A stretch of 64,000 nt of DNA from Linepithema humile (Eukaryota > Arthropoda > Insecta > Hymenoptera > Formicidae): the NCBI RefSeq assembly GCF_040581485.1, contig NC_090133.1:930001-994000 (forward strand), in the 5' to 3' direction. Shown here in pieces: positions 1-13,075 of the stretch; within the stretch, counting starts at the first letter, position 1; every line of letters begins with the position of its first letter. The notes under the pieces were generated by a model. The model saw only the letters and a list, made by a program, of their open reading frames with translations. It had not been told where the DNA came from and ran no database searches. Both the position numbers and the translations under genes were made by a program.

Positions 1-2131
1 ACTGCCTCTATATGTGGCGATCTAATGTCGCCAAATTGAACTCTAATTTGTTCTTCGACGGAACATTTCTTAATGAAAGATTGCGACAGGTCGTGTCATT
101 CGCAATCGAAATTTCTTTTGTATCAACATTTTATAATTGAACTGCAAAATATTTATTAATTCTAAAAAAAAATTCATAAAACATTGCTTTTATCACTTTT
201 ACAATCTTTTTACATTTTAAAAAAATTTTACAGTTCTTTTAAATGCAATTGCAAGATGCAACTGAGATTTCTTTTTAAGTCTCGGCGTAGTTTCTTGGTC
301 CACTTTGAGGATATCAAAGAACCAGTAATGTAGCTTCACATCGGAATGTGAATAAATAAAATTAGCGAGATATATATCGGACGTTTCTGGTCGAGCGCCC
401 GATATCGGCGAGTTTCTGTCGCGAGAGATTCGAGTTATTTACAATTTGTACAGTTTTGCGTACAGAAGAAAGTTGCCGACAGGACAATAAAATTGCTGCC
501 TCGTTGATCGGCAACGAGGTCGATGCGATCATTGTGCAATTCATCATCTCATCGTAACAATTACTCGCACTAGTCAATTATATCACATGATGGAGAAATG
601 TATTTTTGGTACGGAAATTCGTATTTACAATGCTTCTCCGTGCTTCTGTCACGCGTAATAAAAATAAAACTTCCCCAGTCAGCAAAATGTTAACAAATGT
701 TGACAAATTGACATCCAATTTAATCAAACTTTTGATTTTGATAAAATATGCGCTGTGAATGTGCCAGTATTGATAACATTTGATTATCTGGGTTATGCGG
801 GTGCGAGGAATATCGACGTGCGATTGCAAATAAATCCAATTAGTGAAATTAATCGGCGAAAAAGTAACTTAAGCTTACTTTTTATACAAAGTGTCGCAGG
901 AACGTTAACTTAACTGCTAAAAAAAAGCCAGGGAAGGAAATGTCGGGAAGTGTTTATGGGAATGTAGAATTGTGCCAAATCAGAGACAAGAGAACCATTG
1001 CTTTCGATCTTTTTACTCTTTTTTCCTTTTTTTCCGTAGCAACTTTATTGTTCGGTGCATCTCTCGTGCCAGTCACTTTCCATAATGAAGGCATATTCGC
1101 TAGTGTGGTAGTATACGTGGACTTGTTTATTTTATGCTTCTTTGTCGCTTAATTGCTCGTTATCTCTATAACGTAGGTATCTTAACTCCTATCGCCTCCA
1201 ATATAATTCATCTCGATTCTCTCGTCGCGAAAGGAACGCCGACGACGAGATGCGTATGTGCGTGTGATCTCTGTTTCAAATATGTAATACGCGCGCGCGC
1301 ATGTGTATTTATAAGAGGATGCGAGTGTGTAAGAGAATTTTCATATCGAAGTAAATTGTCAAATCGTCTGACTAACTACAGCGAGTCTACGTATTTACAA
1401 ATCCCATCGTTGAAAATTTATTCGTCTACTTTTAGTAGGAAACATTAGTCGCATGTTCTCGTTCTCTCCAGTTTTCTCTTTTTCGCTCACATCAGAAATC
1501 AAAGTCAGTACAATTTATTAAACTAAAATTTCTATTTTATACATACGCAAAAATCATTTCTTATGCATTAATTGACAAAAAAGGTGGAATAAAATTTTTA
1601 CTTTTATCTTAGAGGTAAAAGAATGCTATTAACCAGCTATTGAATATTATTATTTGGATAATGATTTTTGTTTTAGTCATTTATATAGAGAAAAATTGAA
1701 ATAATCTAAATTATACTGATTTCGATCCCTGTTATTCACACACACACGTCACACATATATCCAGTCTCCTCCTGATTTGTTGTCTTTTTCGCTCGCTCTT
1801 GATTGAATCAAAATTGCAAATCGCACCCAACTTCGACGAATCGTGTATCTTTCTCGACGACAAACTGCGAGCATAAGTTTTCGAATATTTAAAGAAAATT
1901 ATTCGTGTTTATCATTTTCATTGCAAAAATTTGAAAAATCCATGGAAGATCCATTGCAATGATCGAATCAAAACAAAATCATATTCAATAGTCACTATTT
2001 ACTTGTTCGTACATAATTTAATATTAATTTAATAATAATTTTCTAAATTTTCGAAATACTAAAAATTTGCAACAAAACGTTATTCTTTAAATTTTCCTAT
2101 AATCAAAATTTTCTCCGCCTAAAAATACATT

Positions 2132-2181
2132 CAATTTAAATAAATTAAATATGTAACAATTTAAATAGATTAAATATATAA
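2132..2181. repeat. tandem duplication, period 25
   Basis: CAATTTAAATARATTAAATA unit twice, at 2132-2156 and 2157-2181. Confidence 0.8.
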
Positions 2182-2810
2182 CTAAAATATATATGCAAAA
2201 TAAAAGTCAAATTCAATTATTAGATCGATCAGATTCAAGATGTGGAAAAGAAGAAAAGTGACAATTGTTAAAGTATGAATTAAAAAGTTTGTTCCAATTA
2301 ATCACGCGCACATATGTGTGTTTACATGCATATGTGTCGCCAATTATCCGAATGCTCGCAGATCTTTGTGTCATTTTTGAATCAGTCTGGAAATTCGAAC
2401 GGAATGTTCACGTTGGACGAAGTTTTTATAGACTTCTCGATCAAATATTCTCCGATGTCTTTAATAGCAATTCTTACGATATAAAACTAAACAGATTCAT
2501 GTGCTTTCTGTTCTTCGCACGTTTCAGTTTAATTTGAATGTTTTAATGAGAGATTAAAGACGACGGAAACGATTCGATCTCGAAACTGTACTAACGCGTA
2601 TTCTGCAATCGCGACGAATCTTCTGATGAACTGCAATTTATGTACATGATGAATACGGTGATAATCTATTTACAAATGACGAGATGAGAAAAGCGCGCTA
2701 CGTTATATGTCTGAAAACGATGAATCCGGCGATAACATTACGTTGCTATAATAATTACAGAGGAGGATCTCGGACGAAAGAAGCGAATAGTCAACGTTGT
2801 TACGGAAAAA

Positions 2811-2893
2811 GTATGCTGAATTTTATAAATCACATATAATTGTACAAGAAGTATACTGAATTTCATATAAATCGCATATAACTTTGTACAAGA
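2811..2893. repeat. tandem duplication, period 40
   Basis: Two copies of a GTATRCTGAATTT...ACATATAA...TGTACAAGA unit at 2811-2850 and 2851-2893, with a few substitutions and small indels. Confidence 0.8.
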
Positions 2894-3696
2894 TACAATT
2901 TTGTCATCGCACAACAAAATTCTATACATATATATTCAAGATGAATTTTCAAGATTTGATTAAATTGTATTAATTATCGTTTCTAGCGTTACACAGATTA
3001 TTTTACGCGGAGATATCTCTGACATTGCGTCAAGAGGCTCGAAGTTTGCCAATATCGAGCTTTCGCAGTACGTTAACGGTTGGCATTGACGTCACCAACC
3101 GAAAATATGCAGTGTCAGATATATTATTTGCAATATAAACAGATATTCGAATGTAACGTTAATATGATGAAACTGTGCAATGACAATTGCATCTTCATCA
3201 CTGACACTGCCATAATCATGCATGTTACATTATCGCTATGGGTTGACAGCGATACATAACGCAAATCTTGTACGTGTGTGTATGGTGTGTGTATGTATGT
3301 TTTTATGTATGGGGATACTTATATATTAACATAGAAATTCAAAGAGAATCGAAGAACGTGATTCAGTTCTTCATTTCGTTGAAATTCTTGAGTCAACACA
3401 GGCCTCGCAATTAAATAGAAGCATCTTCATGCTCTCGGTGCCGCGCGATGTTGTCGTGAATTAAACAAACGCATTATCTCTGTTCGCAAGATATCGTTAT
3501 TTCCTGACGAAATATTACAACAAAGTAAACGACTAAATATTATAATATTTGTAAGTCTCTACTTCACATTTTCAATGTATCCGCGTTAAACTGTACTTTG
3601 TTTCGATATAAAAAATATCTATTCTTTTTATCTTTTGTTGCAGTTATACTTTCAAATTCATTTTACAAAAAAAATTTTTCAAGTACTTTTTTAGAT

Positions 3697-3759
3697 AATA
3701 TATATATATAATATATATATATAATTATTATATATACATATATGTATATATATATATAG
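3697..3759. repeat. TA-rich alternating tract
   Basis: Near-pure alternating TA with short interruptions. The minus-strand YIYIYIY frame here is an artefact of it. Confidence 0.9.
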
Positions 3760-6700
3760 AATTTATATCTAATTAAAAAAGAATATGTAAATAAAAAATT
3801 TTTCACGTAAAATGCGAATTTTTCAAATTGGAATAGGCGTGCAATAAAAAGAAATAAAGGAAACTTTTGTGAAATAAAAGAAAATTTAAATCGCAAGATA
3901 ATTGATATTTTCACGCGTCGTGTCACAATTTAATTCACGATGATATCACACAAGCACCTAATTGCTATTTTCTATTTTCTCATTGACGAGGATACCAGTG
4001 TCGGATAAGCTTCTTCGATCTAGTCTTTAGTACATTCTCCCGTGAACCGCGCACACACGGCGCATCATTTCTAAGCACTTAATTAATGGCTAATAATTAA
4101 CTTATGCGCGACGGCCTCGAAGCGGCAGTTTTCCGCGTTATTTTTTTTTTAAGTTTTTGTTTCTGATTGGTCGTCGTGAGCGAATCTGCGTTAAAAAAGA
4201 GAACACATGTGCTTTCCTTTTGCCGTCGATGAAAACCAAACGCGATTCGCTAACGTGTCTCACTAAATCGCTACTAACTATACTTTATTTTCACTTTGTC
4301 CTAAAGGTATTTCGTCGTCAAAACTACTACTGGCTATCTAAAATTCCTTAACCTAAAATCACACTCAGAACGTAATTATGTGTACCGTGCGTTTTTCCGC
4401 GTTTCTATGCAACTCCAATTATCCTCTAACCAAACGACACGAGATACGATAAAATACAAAAATGAAATGCTGAAAAGCGATATACTTTTGCTATGTTCGA
4501 GATATTTCGGATTTTATAGATTTTCTATAATACCGTGAAAATAATTTCTTATTTATTATTACAGATAATAAAAAAATATAATGAAAAATTATAGCTATAA
4601 ATATTGCGTAGTTAGAAATATCCAAAAATTATTTTTCATTTATTCATTTATAATTGATTCATTGATGCAACAAGATTTTTCATTGAGTCCATTGAAAATA
4701 TTTTTGTTTTTTTATCATTATCTAATTTCTTGTATCCGTTCTTTATTATTTTAAACATTTTGTGTTTCCATTTATTGAAAATATTCAATAATTATTAAAT
4801 ACATTGATATAACATAATTGATAACGTTAAACATTTTGTCATTTATTTCTTATGTTTTATTTTTATATTTTATTGTATCTCAACTTTAACTCGCACCCCT
4901 CTAGAAGATATCGTTTTTTAGGGTTGAAATTAGAGTGAAGACATTTAAACGATCCTCGAAAATTGTGTCTTAAAACGCGATTCAAATCAGATATTTAAAT
5001 AAGCGGGAAAGTAGTTGCTTTAAATATAAAAATAAATGTTATTGCAATTAAATTTCCAATAGCGTTTTATTATCAGAATTAAATTATGCAAGTGTTTGTA
5101 AAAAAAATATTTAGAACATTATATATAAAATAAAATTTAAATAAAGCTTCAACTTTGATGTAAAATATTTGAACAAAAATCTAAGGAAGGTTTATATATT
5201 TTGATAAATATAAAAAACCAAGTCATTTCCATTCTATTACAGACAGCTGTCTTTTTTAGATAGATTTTAGATTAGGTTACTATCGCGCATCGTGATGCAA
5301 GAAGGCTCAATGATAGATTTAATCGCTTAATGAGAGATTGCGTCGACTCTCGAGATTCGCTTGAATTGCTTGAATTCACGTGTCCATTTACAATCGCACA
5401 ATAGTGGTGCTTATTCGGAAATAACACCGGAGATACTTGTCTATGCAAAAACGACTTCCATCGCTCTCTTCCGTCTCGATCCTCCATGTAAATCCTTCAA
5501 AATCGGAGATTAAGAACAGGCGTAAAATCAGCGGGTTCAGACTTCTATGCTACAGTTCATTTTACGCGTTTTTCAAATTCTACGAAAACGATCAGCGTAA
5601 AATGCATTTTATGCGCGCCTTTTTCATGAGAAATCGAATGAAAGAAATCACGCCGGTTTTAATCCCCGATTTTCACTCTTTTTCTATCTATTTATCTCTC
5701 TACCCCCCCCCCACTTTTTCCCTCCTTTTCGATCCGTCGCGCTCGCACGATACGTCGGCAGTGTGTTTATTGGAATAAATCGCGATCCTGTGATCACGCC
5801 AGGGAAATTCGCGTTTGCGAAATAAATGAGGGAAAATCGCAATCGTAGACGCGGACAAGAATCATTTTCTCGACGCGGAAATTCTCGAGATTCTCGAGAT
5901 CGATCGGCGACAAAATCGTTAAGACATCAATACATGTTTTGCGCACGTTTCTTCCTCCCCGCTTTTGCGCGACAGGACCGCGAGAATCCTGCGGGACGTT
6001 CTCACAGGACGCCCTCCTCCTCCTATTTCCTAGCCTGAGATCTAAGGAGTCCCATCGTTCGAGAGTTCAATCTCGAAAAACGAGAAAGAACGAACGTGGG
6101 ATCAGGACACTCGCGAAAGGACAGGTTGCGTCCTTTTTGTCCTGCCAAAGCAGCGAGTCGCCGTCAATCGCGAAAAATGATCAAAAGGCGCGATGTGCTC
6201 CGTCCTCGCTGTTATTAATTTTATAATCGATAATGACTCGAGAGTTATCGACAATTTTTTGTAAGAGTTTCTTCTTAAAATCTTTCAATCATCGAATTCG
6301 TATCATTCGCCGTCAATTTGAAATCGATTGAGTCGTCAATTCATCCTTTCGAAATTACTTCGAAAACAATTCGCGCTCCAAATTTGCCTTCCTGATCCTC
6401 CTGAACAGTTTGCAGAAACAATGAGAGCGTTGAAAAGCTTCCGTCGTATCCCGTCAACACGGTAATACGCATTTCCTTTACGAATTTGTGAATCTTGATT
6501 TTTCGCGCGTTTGCGACTCGCCGCCGCGATTTTTCTACTTTTCCCGTCCTTTTTCGATTACGTATTTTCGCTTGTCGCGCGCATCCGCCTAAATTTTCAC
6601 CTATCTTCTCTTGTCTCTTTTCTTCGTCTTGTTCCTCCGCGGGAAAGACATTTTCAGTCAGGGACTCACAAGTCTTTATTCACAGCGAATGCTGGTCGCT

Positions 6701-7139
6701 CGTGGAATTAAATGCTTCGGTATGTTTACTAGTACTGATGCTAGGGAAGAAAAGTGCCGTCGCGTTCTCGTCACCCGTTACATACTACATTCGCCGCAAT
6801 GTCTTTTTACAGTCTCTTTAATAGTTTTAAGTTATCGCTACTTTATCGAGGAAGATCGATAACACGACGACGCGTCAATCTTCTTTTTTTTCTTTTCTCC
6901 TTCCTCTTGATTCTTCTTCGTGGTCGATCCATCGCCGACTTATCGGGAGTTTCGCCGGTGTCTCGACTGAGTACCAACGCTCGCGATGATCGATTAGTTT
7001 TGAGGTTTTGCTCTTCCCTTCGGCGCAAGGAAATCGAGGATCTTGCGGAAAACGTTTTCCCGAGTTTCCGCCAGTCGGAGGGAGAAATTGATTGTGCGAC
7101 ATTCTCGGACGAATACCTCGCTCTTCGAAAACGCAAATC

Positions 7140-7560
7140 TTCGAATAATATTTCGTCAAAGATAATTCGATTCGAAGCGAGTTGCGCACAATCTGCCTAT
7201 TCGGATATCCCCGCGACATCCTTGAACGATTAATTTCGCCAAGGATTAATTTTCTCGAGTGTCCTCGCGCAATATCTCGAGATAGATATCTCAATGTGGA
7301 CGATTGAACTCTCATAGCTAACTTTTTGCTCCTTGAGGTATATATTCGAATAATATCCTTGCCAAGGATCGGTCGGTTTGGAGCAATGATCTTGTCTTGT
7401 TATTAACACACAGCGTTCTTGGAAGATATCGAGGACAAATCTTTTCACAGCAACATTCTCGGGGGATGTTCTGTCGATTCAAAGTTATTTTCTCACTTCT
7501 CGAGGCATCTTCAAGCAATATCCTGTCAAGGATTATTCGATTCGGAGCTATAATCTTGTC
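7140..7560. repeat. degenerate tandem repeat, units about 160-205 bp
   Basis: Three diverged copies can be anchored on an AATAT-CAA(A/G)GAT-TTCGATTCG-AGC block, at about 7146, 7351 and 7514. Related TCTCGAGG and GACATTCTC blocks recur across 6950-7680. Divergence is high, so the exact ends are uncertain. Confidence 0.5.
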
Positions 7561-8580
7561 ATAGTGACAGCGTCCTCGAGGGATATTCTTTCGAGGGCGA
7601 TCCGATTTGTAGTGTGACATTCTCAGGAACATTTCTCATCGTCGGCGGATACTCTATCAGGACGAGAAGGATTTTTCAGTTTCCTTTCCGGCACTTTTCT
7701 CCCTCGCGCGCGCGTATTCGATTATAAATGCCAGCTGACCTTGCGCGACCTGTACACGTGCGTAAAATCTAAGAAAAGAAAAAAGGACTGGCCGTCTTTT
7801 CGACGCTCGCTTTACTAATCGCTATTACTTATCACCTCCCCTACGTCTTCTTATTCTCACGGTACCTATAATTCCGCCCCTCGGGAATCCTTTACCGCTC
7901 TCTCTTTCTCTCGGAATTAATTGGCTACTTCATGTTTTAAATTGGCTAGTGTATGCACACGCGTGTGTGTATGTGTGTGTATGTTTTGTGTATGTGTATT
8001 CTGTGTGTTTTTCCCTTGGTCGCATATATGCAACGCGTATATGTATAATATATTGCTATATATACACACACAGAGTGCTCGGTGAAGCACGTTAAAGAAC
8101 GACGAGATGATGTTCTTGCAGAATTTCAAGTCAATCCTTTCTTAGAGAATACTCGATAAATATTTAATTGTCCTTTCTTAATCATTTATTAGTCTTAGAA
8201 GTTTCTTTGAATCTCATAAGCACTTTAGAGCTTCTGCGAAGATCAGTAATAATTACGTTACATATTAAATAAAAATTTAGCAATTTATTGAAACAGTCCT
8301 ATTTTTAAAGTAAATTAAAAATTCAAATTTAATATCAGAATTTTATTACTGACTATTTGAATTTAATATATTAAGTTACTTTTGGATTAAACTGTTGTTA
8401 CAAAAAAAGTAAAAAAAATTATTCAGAAATGCATCTTTAAAGGAAAGCAGAAAAAAATATTCAATTTTGTCAAATCTTTAAAGAAAAGTCGACAGGAACT
8501 TCCACCTTTCATATGAGGAATATGGCTCTAAAAAAAGAATTGAGCAAAGCAAGTTTCTTTCAAGCTCCTCGCGAAATACA

Positions 8581-9000
8581 TTCTTGCGGCAAAGTCAAAG
8601 TTTATTTATTCATTCATTTAATACTTGCAAAATACTTGTAAAGTCTCTGCGGAGAAATTCCATATCCATAAAAATATTGAATTTCTCGAATCGAACATCA
8701 CCGTCATTCCTTCACGCATCCCTTGCGCTATTCCGTGCATGTATATGTATCAGCTAGTCGAAAATTGAGGCTACAATGTGCGGCAGTCTATTGTCTCTCT
8801 TGGCTCTTCTTTCGCAGCTTCCAGCCCCTCCCCCGTCACTCTTCATTTTTCTGCTTCTTCCCTCCTCTTTTCTCTTCTCGTTATCGGCGACTTACTATCT
8901 TCCGGTCGGCGAAGATTCTCTTTTCTTCTTGGAGCGCGACGCGGAGTCGTTACCCTCGAGTCCGATGGCCTATCTCGGGGACGGGAACGGGGAAGATTTT
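8581..9000 (-). other. nmo: nemo 3' UTR (minimal extent)
   Basis: Untranslated sequence follows the TAA at 9001. The first 150 nt are GC- and purine-rich on the transcript strand; the rest becomes AT-rich. The lower bound is set by the first good polyadenylation signal at 8601-8610. Other AATAAA hexamers further on (for example 8284-8289) would give longer forms, so the true end is uncertain. Confidence 0.55.
8601..8610 (-). promoter_or_regulatory. candidate poly(A) signal AATAAATAAA
   Basis: The plus strand reads TTTATTTATT, giving overlapping AATAAA hexamers on the transcript strand about 390 nt after the nemo stop codon. It is the first such signal downstream of the one that overlaps the stop. 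Cleavage would be expected 10-30 nt beyond, near 8580. No strong GT-rich downstream element was seen. Confidence 0.5.
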
Positions 9001-9055
9001 TTATTCCCACTGGTGTGGAGAGGGTGGCAATTCCGAGGGGTGAGCCACCGTGGAG
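9001..9055 (-). CDS. nmo: nemo last coding exon, C-terminus and stop
   Basis: 55 nt: one base completes Ser358, then 17 codons STVAHPSELPPSPHQWE and TAA at 9003-9001. This is the conserved end of insect Nemo (human ends STVAQPSEMPPSPLVWE). Acceptor: gtacgactttgcag before 9055, with a ctaatgac branch-like sequence about 20 nt upstream. The stop sits in GGGAATAAAAAATC, so an AATAAA hexamer overlaps the termination codon. Overlapping plus-strand frames across 8723-9186 are antisense shadows. Confidence 0.96.
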
Positions 9056-9653
9056 CTGCAAAGTCGTACGAACAAGTCATTAGAAGAGCGACAAAGGGCA
9101 AGAGAGGGAGGGAGGGGCAGAGGAGGCTAGGCTTGGGGAGCGTGCGACCCTCCTTTAGTAACGCGAATCGACCACCCTGTGTGTAAACGGCCAACGGTAT
9201 TTCAATCGAAATCATCTCGATAAAATCGCCGTTCCATTTATTGTAAATTTAATAACGTTTTTACTTTCCAAGAACTTGCTTGAGTAAGAATAAACCCGAT
9301 TACCGTGGCAGAGTTAGGGCAATCGATTGCGGAGCGTGAAGGCAGGACGAGTACAAACTACGTGCGAATCGTCGAGCTAATTCTTTGCAGCGGGAAATCA
9401 AAAATTTCGTTCGATCCGAAGAAAGCTTAATTTCGAAATTGGCAAAGTTTGTAAAACGTAAAATTCTCAACATTTTTATATCGTTTGACGAGTATCCTTG
9501 AATCGCTAATTGGATCGCAATTGAATGTATATTTATTCAGTTTGATTAATTATATGAAGAACGCTATATTGAAATTAATTCCAGATAATTTTGCGTTTGA
9601 TTTCGAATGAAGTATGTACGGAAAAGCTTGCTCGACCATTCGCGTTCTCTAAT

Positions 9654-9721
9654 GATCGAAGGCGCAAAGTACGAAATGCCACGAAAATAATCTACAACTA
9701 CCATTTCGTACTTTGACGATC
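9654..9721. other. miRNA-sized imperfect hairpin
   Basis: CAAAGTACGAAATG (9665-9678) pairs perfectly with 9702-9715. A further GATCG/CGATC pair extends the stem across an asymmetric bulge. The loop is 23 nt. Confidence 0.45.
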
Positions 9722-12394
9722 GACTAAATTGTTAGAACAGAAATCGTCAACGAGCAGTAATGGCGCGATGTTTGCTCTTTTTTTCTTTTTGTATAAAACT
9801 ATTTGACAACGTCACTATTTTTATCTATTCCTTATCACAATCATAGTAAATCTAAAGAACCGATATATGCATAATGCCAAACATATATACAAACAACAAA
9901 ATAGCCACGTTTTTTCTAAGTTTGTGCATCCTTCCATGCCTAAAAATGTAACAATCGCTACACACCAAATTGAAGTTTTGCTTCGCCCATCTTCGACAAT
10001 AGATTTTCTATCTCGACGTTAACCTAATCGTCAAGTAACAGTCGACAGCGATAATTATCAATTATCGTTATCGGACTGCGGTACGCGTTACTCGCTCGTG
10101 ACGATCGATCCGAAGAGTTGACGGATCTTTTAGCAAAATAACCAAAACGTTTGTCTGATTTCCATGCAGCTGTCAGCATGCGTGACAGCCGATTATTTCC
10201 CTCGTAAATCTCTCTCTCTCTCTTTCTTTCCTTAGAAACATTTTTATTTGCAATATAAATCTGCCACATTTTTTTTCTATCGTTTATCTCCCTTGGGCTA
10301 TTGTTTTGTAAAACATGGGTTAATATCGACCTAATATTGGACGGATATTATCTATAAGAGATGTTTCGTAGGAAAGTGGATCGGACTGCAAATTATAACG
10401 TGGATTCGGGAAAAGGGTGAAGGTCGCGGAAAAATCTTTTTCTCGAGCTATGCAGATTTTCGCGAAAGAGAGTTTGCATCTTTTCTTCGTCTTCTTTTGG
10501 CGCGTCTTTCTCATCGTTTCTCTCAACTGAAGGCTGCATGGTGGATCAGGCCTTCTTTTACACTCATAATGTCAACAATAAAACGATGTGCTCCATTCAG
10601 GCGTTTTCTACGTTTTCTTTTATACACAAGTAATGTGTTAGCAAAATAGAAATAACGGCGGTGAGTTGTGTCGCACGCGCGCAAAACGGGGGAGACCACT
10701 TGCAAATTATTGTATTTACATTATTAATATTCGAGTGCTGCGAACGCGTATAATCGAATAGATTGGAATAAATTAAATTTAAAAAATTCTGAATAGAAAC
10801 TAATTGTGAATCAGAAATCGAGAGAAGGTGAAGTTTACTTTAAAAATTAATTTCTTTAAGAAAATATTAATATTCAAATTTTATTCGTTTTTAATTAATC
10901 CAAATTTAATTTTCATAGCTTTAATGCTATTTTCGTTGCTATAAAAAATGTTAGTGCAAATAATGTAGCAATAATGTAACATAACTCTTATAATTGTACT
11001 TCATGATAACAATGATCATAAATTAATATTATTTTTGTAAAAGATATATTAAATGACTCGAATCTCTCCTTTCTTTCATTCTGATATAAAACTATATCTG
11101 TCATCATCACATCGTGTGATTGTAACCGGCTGTAGCATGTGCAAGAAACTACTATAATATTCTGCGGTGAAAGAGTTCAAAAAATGGCAACGAATCGGCG
11201 GATGTTCCTCGAAGATCGTAATTGTCCTCTTTTTAATTAGAGTCCTTTGGACTTGCTTTAAAGTAGCCGCGAAAGTGGGCCAGCAGCGATGCGATTTCTC
11301 GCTTCAGCAACGCTCTCGTTTAGCCAAAAGAGAGAAAGAGAGAGAAGGGGGAAGCTGAAAGAGGAGACGGAAGTACTCGTCGGACAAAGGGACGGTATCC
11401 TGTCGGCAGCACCGGGTATATTATTGTCGTTGATATTCAAGGAGTCCGTTAATTGCGCGTTCGCGAAACTGCCGCTAATTAGCGCCGCTAAACGCGTCTA
11501 GGTCTGTCATCAATTAAACCCCGTTACCTAAGTCCGAGAGAACCGACCGAAATCCATGAAAGTTTTCCTACAAAATTTATTTTTGAAATTTATTTGAATA
11601 ATTTTACATCTGCAATCATTCAAACACTGCGAAAAAATGCAAAGTATTGTTAGAATATTTGCAATAATATGAAATTACTAACAAAGCATTGATGTATTCA
11701 CGAAACATTCCGAGACGAATGTTCAATTTATATTGAAATTAATTTTATCACAATATTAAACCGATATAATTTTATATAAATTTTCATGTTGAATTCTCAT
11801 GTTCTCATGTCAAATTTTATTCGATCTTCGAGGAACTCAACCGCCGCATTCGATCAACTTAATAGTGCAATTCTCGAATTTCTCGTTAATTATATATTTA
11901 GTTGTACAAGCATCAACCCTGTTTGAGCGCGATTAACGCGTCTCGGCTCGAAATATACGCGACGCGACCGATCCGATTCGGAAATGCAAAACTACTAATA
12001 GGGTATTTTGGAATCACCAATTATTCCTTCTAATTCCTAGATACGTACAAATAAATATTCATAATGCAATTTTACGCTTATCATCAACAAGTATTTTATT
12101 TGTACGTGTTCTGGAAGATTGGAAGGATCAGTGCGGCGTTTCTAAAGAGACACCGCGTATATGGATCGCGCAACAGCGTGCGACAGAACGCAAAAGGCAC
12201 GGTATATGTACATCATGAGGTAAATAAAGGATGGTCAAAAAACCCAAGATAAAACAGTGTAACACAAAACAAAAGGCAATATACTTGGTATTATAAAAAA
12301 TAAGCTGGATCATGTACCTCTGCGAGCGAGGTCGCGCCGACTATAGCTGACTCTCGGTTCGTTCGTTTCGTTCAGAAGGAGGCGTAACACGATT

Positions 12395-12494
12395 GGTAGT
12401 AGTAGTAGTAGTGGTAGTAGTAGTAGTAGACGATAGCGGTAGTAGTCGATAGTAGCTGACAGTGGTAGATAGCTGAGTCGGTAGTGGTAGTAGT
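12395..12494. repeat. GTA-rich interrupted trinucleotide tract
   Basis: A GTA/GTG repeat, pure at 12396-12411 and interrupted up to 12494. Confidence 0.85.
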
Positions 12495-12608
12495 AACGTG
12501 TACGTATACGCGGCGCAGGGCGCTGGTTCGGCGATCGGCTTGCTCTAACTTGACGGCAGAGTAAGCAAGACGAACAGTTGTTACACATCCAACATCAGTT
12601 GCAAGTAA

Positions 12609-13075
12609 CACTACTCAACAACAAGATTTGTAGAAGTTGATAGCATGGATCAATGGAATTGATAAATTTTGCAAATGTTTCTGTTTTAAAAACTTATTTG
12701 TGCGCAGATCTCTCGGCACGAAATGATAAGAACGAAATTTATCTGATAATTTAATAGTCACGTTTCAAACTCCAATTTTTTAATTTTTTTTTTATTATTT
12801 GAGATATCGATAATTCAGATTTCAATTATTCGAGATGTTAATAATTACATATAAAATTGCATTTATTGTTTGTAACAAAATTGTTAATTACTTTTTTCAA
12901 ATAATGTATTCCATTTATTTCATACTTAATCCTCATTATACATATTTACAAACGCTATCGATTGTACAACAGTCCGTAACAAAATTTCATAATTTTGAAA
13001 TCAGAGAGGAAGTTTATAATGCCTCCTCATTTTTATACTTCTACAAAAAGGAAAATTAAATTTTGTTGAGTAGTG
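12609..13075. mobile_element. candidate MITE with CACTACTCAACAA termini
   Basis: Left end CACTACTCAACAA (12609-12621) and its exact reverse complement at 13063-13075. A second inner match (TTTGTAGAAGT, near 12628 and 13037-13047) is offset by an indel. The element is flanked by TAA on both sides (12606-12608, 13076-13078), consistent with the three-base TWA duplication of PIF/Harbinger elements. 467 bp, AT-rich, no transposase reading frame. Confidence 0.65.

Larger units (their letters stand above)
1..8580. other. region downstream of nemo, no gene recognised
   Basis: No exon with recognisable protein similarity or a convincing start was found. The first 5.4 kb is AT-rich and holds small tandem duplications and a TA-rich tract. 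A CpG-rich belt at about 5700-7750 opens many reading frames on both strands (up to 159 codons at 6754-7233, plus), but these are low-complexity and overlap one another, and part of the belt is a degenerate repeat array. A GT/AC-rich tract lies at 7955-8075. It could be distal 3' UTR, intergenic DNA or intron of a neighbour. Confidence 0.6.

Noticed and set aside
6470..6495. Minus-strand K-I-H-K-F-V, resembling the Nemo tail (E-x-x-H-K-F-I)
   Set aside because: It lacks an acceptor tract and is not followed by the VPLCINPQS block; the true exon with both was found at 14849-14942.
6754..7233. 159-codon plus-strand reading frame
   Set aside because: It lies in a CpG-rich degenerate repeat with long frames on both strands; low complexity and no family resemblance.
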